Assembly (NCBI GenBank): GCA_028278625.1
Contig: JANQDY010000256.1
Location: 1-17,391 of the forward strand
Direction: 5' to 3'
DNA from: Thermodesulfobacteriota bacterium
Lineage (GTDB): Bacteria; Desulfobacterota; DSM-4660; Desulfatiglandales; Desulfatiglandaceae
Length of the DNA stretch: 17,391 bases
The notes below the pieces were generated by a model. It was given only the letters and a program-made list of their open reading frames with translations. It was not told the DNA's origin and did not search any database. Below, piece after piece: positions 14,841 to 17,391 of the stretch (its first letter is position 1; each line of letters starts with the position of its first letter). The translations under genes and the position numbers were made by a program.

Positions 14841-15593
14841 CTAAATTCCAATGCCGAGACCCATCCCGCCGTCTGCATGACAGACGGCGCCGATTGTCTG
14901 GGAACCCTCACACACCAGAAAGTTGACCATCTCCGCAACCTCCTCCGCCTCGCAGAATTTCTGAAGGGGGAGACTCTTTCTGATTTTTTCAAACTGACTT
15001 TCTGATAAAGACGCGGTCATTTCCGTGACAACAAATCCCGGCAGTACGGCATTTACGCAAATACCGAAGGGTGCCAGTTCGAGGGCCATGGCTTTTGTCA
15101 AACCCAGAAGGCCCGCTTTGGCGGAACTGTATGCCGTGTCCCCCACCGAGCCGTGAATCGCTGTTGGGGAGGAGATGTGGATGATGCGTCCCCATTGCTT
15201 TTCCTTCATCATCGGTACGACCAACCGGGAGCAATGAAAGGCGCCTAAAAGACTGGCACTGATGACAAGGCGCCAGTCTTCCGGTGATATTTTTTCAATT
15301 CTGCCGCCGCGGTGAACGCCGGCATTGTTCACCAGAATATCAATGGGTCCCAATGATTCCGTCGCGCTCCCGATCATGGTCTCCACCTCACCGTACTGGC
15401 ACACGTCCGCGCGTGCTGCCAGGGCCTTACGCCCCAGCGATCGAATCTGATCCGCCACTTCCAAAGCGGCTTCCGGCCGTGATACGTAATTGACGATCAC
15501 ATCCGCACCCCTTTGTGCCAATCCTACGGCAATGGCTTTGCCGATTCCGCGAGATGCGCCCGTAACCAGCGCCGTTTTTCCATCCAGATCCAT
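14841..15593 (-). CDS. Short-chain dehydrogenase/reductase (3-oxoacyl-ACP reductase/FabG-like)
   Basis: This NAD(P)-dependent oxidoreductase has 250 residues counted from the ATG at 15593, the normal FabG length. A frame open back to 15695 adds 34 residues that match no SDR start, while GGGAGA lies directly before the chosen ATG. The cofactor loop is TGASRGIG (11-18), followed by NNAG (89-92) and the catalytic S142, Y155 and K159 (YSSAK). At the site where the fourth catalytic residue (Asn of the N-S-Y-K tetrad) normally sits in '(V/T)NL.G.F', this protein has S114 (ISASLLGAF), an uncommon change. The C-terminus has HADGGMG. It is the only gene of its type here and may reduce or oxidise a 3-oxoacyl or hydroxyacyl intermediate, but no operon link to the CoA genes exists because it runs on the opposite strand. 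Confidence 0.88.
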   Translation of the reverse strand: MDLDGKTALVTGASRGIGKAIAVGLAQRGADVIVNYVSRPEAALEVADQIRSLGRKALAARADVCQYGEVETMIGSATESLGPIDILVNNAGVHRGGRIEKISPEDWRLVISASLLGAFHCSRLVVPMMKEKQWGRIIHISSPTAIHGSVGDTAYSSAKAGLLGLTKAMALELAPFGICVNAVLPGFVVTEMTASLSESQFEKIRKSLPLQKFCEAEEVAEMVNFLVCEGSQTIGAVCHADGGMGLGIGI

Positions 15594-15791
15594 TCTCCCG
15601 TCCCTTTCATACCCGGTTGGCATCTTCTTGCCACACGTCAAAACAAAGACCAAAACCGAAGATTTTTTTTGATTGAATAGAAAAAATACGATCATAAAAG
15701 CAAGGAAAAAGAACCAAAAACAGGGTATTCATGTCAGTCATATTGGTGGATGTTTTCTTCCGGGGGTTGCGCCTTTAGGGATTTCGGTCCG

Positions 15792-16283
15792 TTAAAGCGT
15801 TTTCTGCATCCACACCGTGTCAAACACCCGGCCTTTCTTCTTTCCGATCCCTTTAAACCGGCCGCAGGCAACAAATCCGTTTCTTTCGTGAAACCGGATA
15901 CTTTCAGGATTCTCAGACGATATGTTGGCCAGTATATGGGTAATCCCCTTTTTGCGCCCCCCCTTTTCAAGGTCGGTCAGCAGCGTTTTTCCGAGCCCCC
16001 TTCCCCTGTGATCCGGGTGAAGGAAGTAGGTCGCTTCGGCCGTCTCACAAAAGGCGGGCATTTGATTGTGGGGTCGCAACATACCGAAACCGACGACTGT
16101 CCCCGAGGCATCGATCAGGGCGGCCGTGGGATAATCCTTTGACGATTGCAGAAACATATCGAATGCTTCATAGGGGAGGGCCCTTTCGGGATATGCGGCA
16201 AAGGAGTTTTCAACATAATAATTGAAAATATCCATGATGGGCTCCCGATGCTCCGGTGAAATCGGGATAATTGTGCATTTCAT
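15792..16283 (-). CDS. GNAT-family N-acetyltransferase
   Basis: This 163-residue protein transfers an acetyl group from acetyl-CoA to an amine. The pyrophosphate-binding motif A is YFLHPDHRGRGLGKTLL, with RGRGLG at 93-98. Motif B/C features follow, with NPESIRFHERNGFVACGRF. The general appearance, especially the N-terminal NYYVENSFAAYPE and the ENPESIRFHERNGF block, is that of the phosphinothricin/amino-acid acetyltransferase (PAT/YncA-like) branch, but the acceptor is unknown. The ATG has an excellent GGGGAGG ribosome site. A good promoter lies upstream at 16340-16368. The SDR gene follows in the same direction after about 200 bases, with a possible weak stem but no clear terminator between them. 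Confidence 0.87.
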   Translation of the reverse strand: MKCTIIPISPEHREPIMDIFNYYVENSFAAYPERALPYEAFDMFLQSSKDYPTAALIDASGTVVGFGMLRPHNQMPAFCETAEATYFLHPDHRGRGLGKTLLTDLEKGGRKKGITHILANISSENPESIRFHERNGFVACGRFKGIGKKKGRVFDTVWMQKTL

Positions 16284-16339
16284 GATTCCTCCCCTTTCTT
16301 TCGATACGGTTCGCCTCTCTTTCGGGTTCGGGGGTTTCG

Positions 16340-16368
16340 TTTTTAGTTCCGTGACCCCTTGTTGTCAA
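16340..16368 (-). promoter_or_regulatory. Sigma70-type promoter of the GNAT gene
   Basis: On the minus strand, TTGACA (16368-16363) and TAAAAA (16345-16340) are separated by exactly 17 bases. The -35 is perfect and the -10 has four of six consensus bases. Transcription would start near 16333, about 50 bases before the acetyltransferase ATG. Confidence 0.55.
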
Positions 16369-16410
16369 CAGGAAAGAACCGTTATCATCCCTTTGGGCGG
16401 CAGCATCCTT

Positions 16411-16488
16411 ATGAAATCATTATAAATGAAGGGTCGGGAGTAGGGCCCACCGAATTCAGCGAGAATTTCCGAGGATGATTACCGAAGC
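16411..16488 (+). repeat. Direct repeat copy A (left of the toxin-antitoxin module)
   Basis: This 78-base block begins ATGAAATCAT and ends GATGATTACCGAAGC. It recurs at 17250-17326 with one gap and about ten mismatches. The last 37 bases, from GAATTCAGCGAG onwards, differ at a single position. Both copies retain a short dyad (AATTC and GAATT around AGCGA) and outer complementary hexamers (AATCAT and ATGATT), so each can fold into a stem. Confidence 0.75.
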
Positions 16489-16521
16489 ATCATCAGACAA
16501 AAAGGGCAGGAGGTGGCTACA

Positions 16522-16605
16522 ATGTCGGACTCGTTTTCAGAAAGCTCTTTAGCGGGCGACCCCCGCTGCACACTGCAACACTGTTGGAATTTCAATTCTT
16601 ATTGA
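16522..16605 (+). CDS. Possible small protein of 27 residues upstream of the toxin
   Basis: The frame reads MSDSFSESSLAGDPRCTLQH, then CWNFNSY, and stops inside the toxin promoter. Its only support is a perfect AGGAGG (16508-16513) eight bases before the ATG. The intervening TGGCTACA equals one arm of the toxin operator. I do not recognise the peptide; it may be the start of a gene interrupted by arrival of the toxin-antitoxin unit, or chance. Confidence 0.2.
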   Translation: MSDSFSESSLAGDPRCTLQHCWNFNSY

Positions 16606-16630
16606 CAGGTTGTAGCCAGATGGCTACAGT
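16602..16630 (+). promoter_or_regulatory. Toxin-antitoxin promoter
   Basis: TTGACA (16602-16607) and TACAGT (16625-16630) are exactly 17 bases apart. The start point expected about seven bases after the -10 is at or next to the A of the toxin ATG at 16637. Confidence 0.65.
16611..16628. promoter_or_regulatory. Toxin-antitoxin operator palindrome
   Basis: TGTAGCCA-GA-TGGCTACA is a perfect inverted repeat with 8-base arms, lying between the -35 and -10 boxes and overlapping the -10. This is the usual place for autorepression by the helix-turn-helix antitoxin or toxin-antitoxin complex. One further arm, TGGCTACA, lies at 16514-16521, about 107 bases upstream. Confidence 0.65.
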
Positions 16631-16636
16631 ATGGTC

Positions 16637-16927
16637 ATGGTTGAAATTCGCAAAACTGAAAGCTTTGCCAAGTGGCTTGATGGATTGAACGATATCCGTG
16701 CTCGTGCACGCATCATGGTACGAATTGAGCGATTGGCAGCAGGAAATCCTGGTGATGTTAGGCCCGTTGGTGAGGGGGTATCAGAGTTGCGGATCGATTA
16801 TGGTCCCGGTTACCGGGTCTATTATAGGAAGCATGGGAGAACTGTGATCATTTTGCTTGCAGGTGGCGACAAACGTACCCAATCCAAAGATATAAAAGCC
16901 GCCCTTGGCCTGGCAAGGAATTTATAG
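16637..16927 (+). CDS. RelE/ParE-superfamily toxin (HI1419-like addiction module killer protein)
   Basis: This is a 96-residue toxin of the RelE/ParE fold, most like the 'addiction module killer protein' family typified by Haemophilus HI1419. Supporting segments are the N-terminal FAKWLDGLNDIRARARI, the arginine-rich IERLAAGNPGDVRPVGEGVS and the C-terminal strands ELRIDYGPGYRVYYRKHG and VIILLAGGDKRTQSKDI, all characteristic. Relatives act as mRNA interferases or gyrase inhibitors; which applies here is unknown. An ATG at 16631 is in frame, but it lies at or before the predicted transcription start. The ATG at 16637 coincides with that start, which suggests a leaderless message, and no ribosome site is visible. 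The gene order is toxin first, then antitoxin 11 bases after the stop. Confidence 0.88.
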   Translation: MVEIRKTESFAKWLDGLNDIRARARIMVRIERLAAGNPGDVRPVGEGVSELRIDYGPGYRVYYRKHGRTVIILLAGGDKRTQSKDIKAALGLARNL

Positions 16928-16938
16928 GAGAGTGTATC

Positions 16939-17253
16939 ATGGCTAAAACAATGACAACCCGTTACGATGTTGCCGAGCATCTTCGTACCCCAGAGGAAAT
17001 GGCTGCTTATCTTGAAGCTTGCTTTGAAGAGGCAAATGGAGATGCCGCTTTCATTGCAAAAGCACTGGGGGATATAGCCCGCGCCAAGGGGATGTCACAG
17101 GTTGCTCGTGATGCAGGCCTTTCCCGAGAGAGTCTTTACAAAGCCCTGTCTGGAGAACGAAGTCCCGCATTTGAAACAATTCTTAAAGTATTGGGAGCCC
17201 TCGGTATAAAGTTGCATGCCGAAGCGGTTCAAGTGGTCAGCAAAACTGCATGA
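16939..17253 (+). CDS. HI1420-like helix-turn-helix antitoxin
   Basis: This 104-residue antidote protein is of the family paired with HI1419-type toxins. The N-terminus has TTRYDVAEHLRTPEEMAAYL and the middle has DAAFIAKALGDIARAKGMSQ. The helix-turn-helix is VARDAGLSRESLYKALSGER, followed by SPAFETILKVLGALGIKL, all typical of the family. It neutralises the toxin and should bind the promoter palindrome. The strong AGGAGAG before its ATG contrasts with the absence of such a site for the toxin, which would favour antitoxin synthesis. Its TGA stop (17251-17253) lies inside the first bases of direct repeat copy B, so the repeat abuts or even supplies the gene end. Confidence 0.9.
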   Translation: MAKTMTTRYDVAEHLRTPEEMAAYLEACFEEANGDAAFIAKALGDIARAKGMSQVARDAGLSRESLYKALSGERSPAFETILKVLGALGIKLHAEAVQVVSKTA

Positions 17254-17326
17254 AATCATCACAAGCGAAGGGCGGGTAAAGGGTCCACAGAATTCAGCGA
17301 GAATTCCCGAGGATGATTACCGAAGC
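17250..17326 (+). repeat. Direct repeat copy B (right of the toxin-antitoxin module)
   Basis: This 77-base block aligns with 16411-16488 with one gap, starting ATGAAATCATCACAAG and ending GATGATTACCGAAGC. The 839-base spacing of the two starts brackets the whole toxin-antitoxin unit. The remaining bases to the window end (17327-17391) show only an imperfect GGATC/GATCC hairpin near 17349-17371 and no gene. Confidence 0.75.
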
Positions 17327-17391
17327 TTTTACTGGGCGTTTTCCAAAACGGATCGGGAGAGATCCCTGATCCGATTATCGTGGGCATCATC

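Noticed and set aside
15750..16142. A 130-codon forward frame opposite the GNAT gene
   Set aside because: It is antisense to a protein with a clear acetyltransferase motif.
16411..17326. Integron cassette with attC sites
   Set aside because: The repeats flank a toxin-antitoxin pair as in chromosomal integrons, but I found no GTTRRRY or RYYYAAC core sites at their ends.
17321..17391. A roughly 59-base insertion splitting repeat copy B before a final GCATCATC
   Set aside because: The match to copy A's CATCATC is only a few bases at the very end of the window and could be chance.
1..17391. CRISPR array, tRNA or rRNA gene, insertion-sequence transposase
   Set aside because: No regularly spaced short repeats, no cloverleaf or rRNA-like conserved blocks and no transposase-like frame were seen.

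Overview
The window reads like a chromosomal segment of a strictly respiratory, organic-acid-degrading Gram-negative bacterium, most likely a sulfate-reducing deltaproteobacterium (Desulfobacterota). This is an inference from gene style: a Liv-type ABC importer with a fused permease/ATPase, a PAS-type sigma54 activator, family III CoA-transferase and crotonase genes, a TAXI-type TRAP receptor and a receiver-only response regulator. No rRNA, tRNA or CRISPR array is visible.

Left part (1-3722, + strand): the 3' end of a periplasmic binding-protein gene, then livH, a livM-livG fusion and livF. These form a branched-chain-amino-acid-type (HAAT) importer for an unknown carboxylate or amino acid.

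Middle (3965-13853, + strand): a PAS/AAA+/Fis activator gene is followed by a 310-base control region. That region holds two related 15-base palindromes 40 bases apart and, about 190-230 bases further on, a correctly spaced -24/-12 sigma54 promoter. The promoter leads into a run of co-directional genes: PaaG-like crotonase, CaiB/BaiF CoA-transferase, enolase-superfamily (MLE) enzyme, a 47-residue stump of a TRAP small permease (DctQ), AMP-forming acyl-CoA ligase, a second crotonase, a TAXI TRAP receptor and a metal-dependent cyclase/hydrolase. A strong intrinsic terminator closes it. The simplest reading is a sigma54-controlled catabolic operon in which an imported acid is activated to a CoA thioester and isomerised or hydrated. 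The enolase and cyclase would do ring or epimer chemistry. The substrate cannot be named from sequence.

Right part (13936-17391): a receiver protein with a conserved-looking aromatic/charged tail; a 55-residue remnant of an HpaB-type (4-hydroxyphenylacetate 3-hydroxylase family) gene on the minus strand; an inverted-repeat element; and SDR and GNAT genes on the minus strand. Last is a HI1419/HI1420-like toxin-antitoxin pair. Its promoter has a perfect palindrome between -35 and -10, and the predicted transcription start falls on the toxin ATG. The pair lies between two roughly 78-base direct repeats.

The gene stumps (binding protein, DctQ, HpaB), the repeats and the toxin-antitoxin module suggest a remodelled accessory locus. 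The most interesting signals are the activator-palindrome-promoter circuit with its unusual GSFTNA loop, and the repeat-flanked, apparently leaderless toxin-antitoxin unit.
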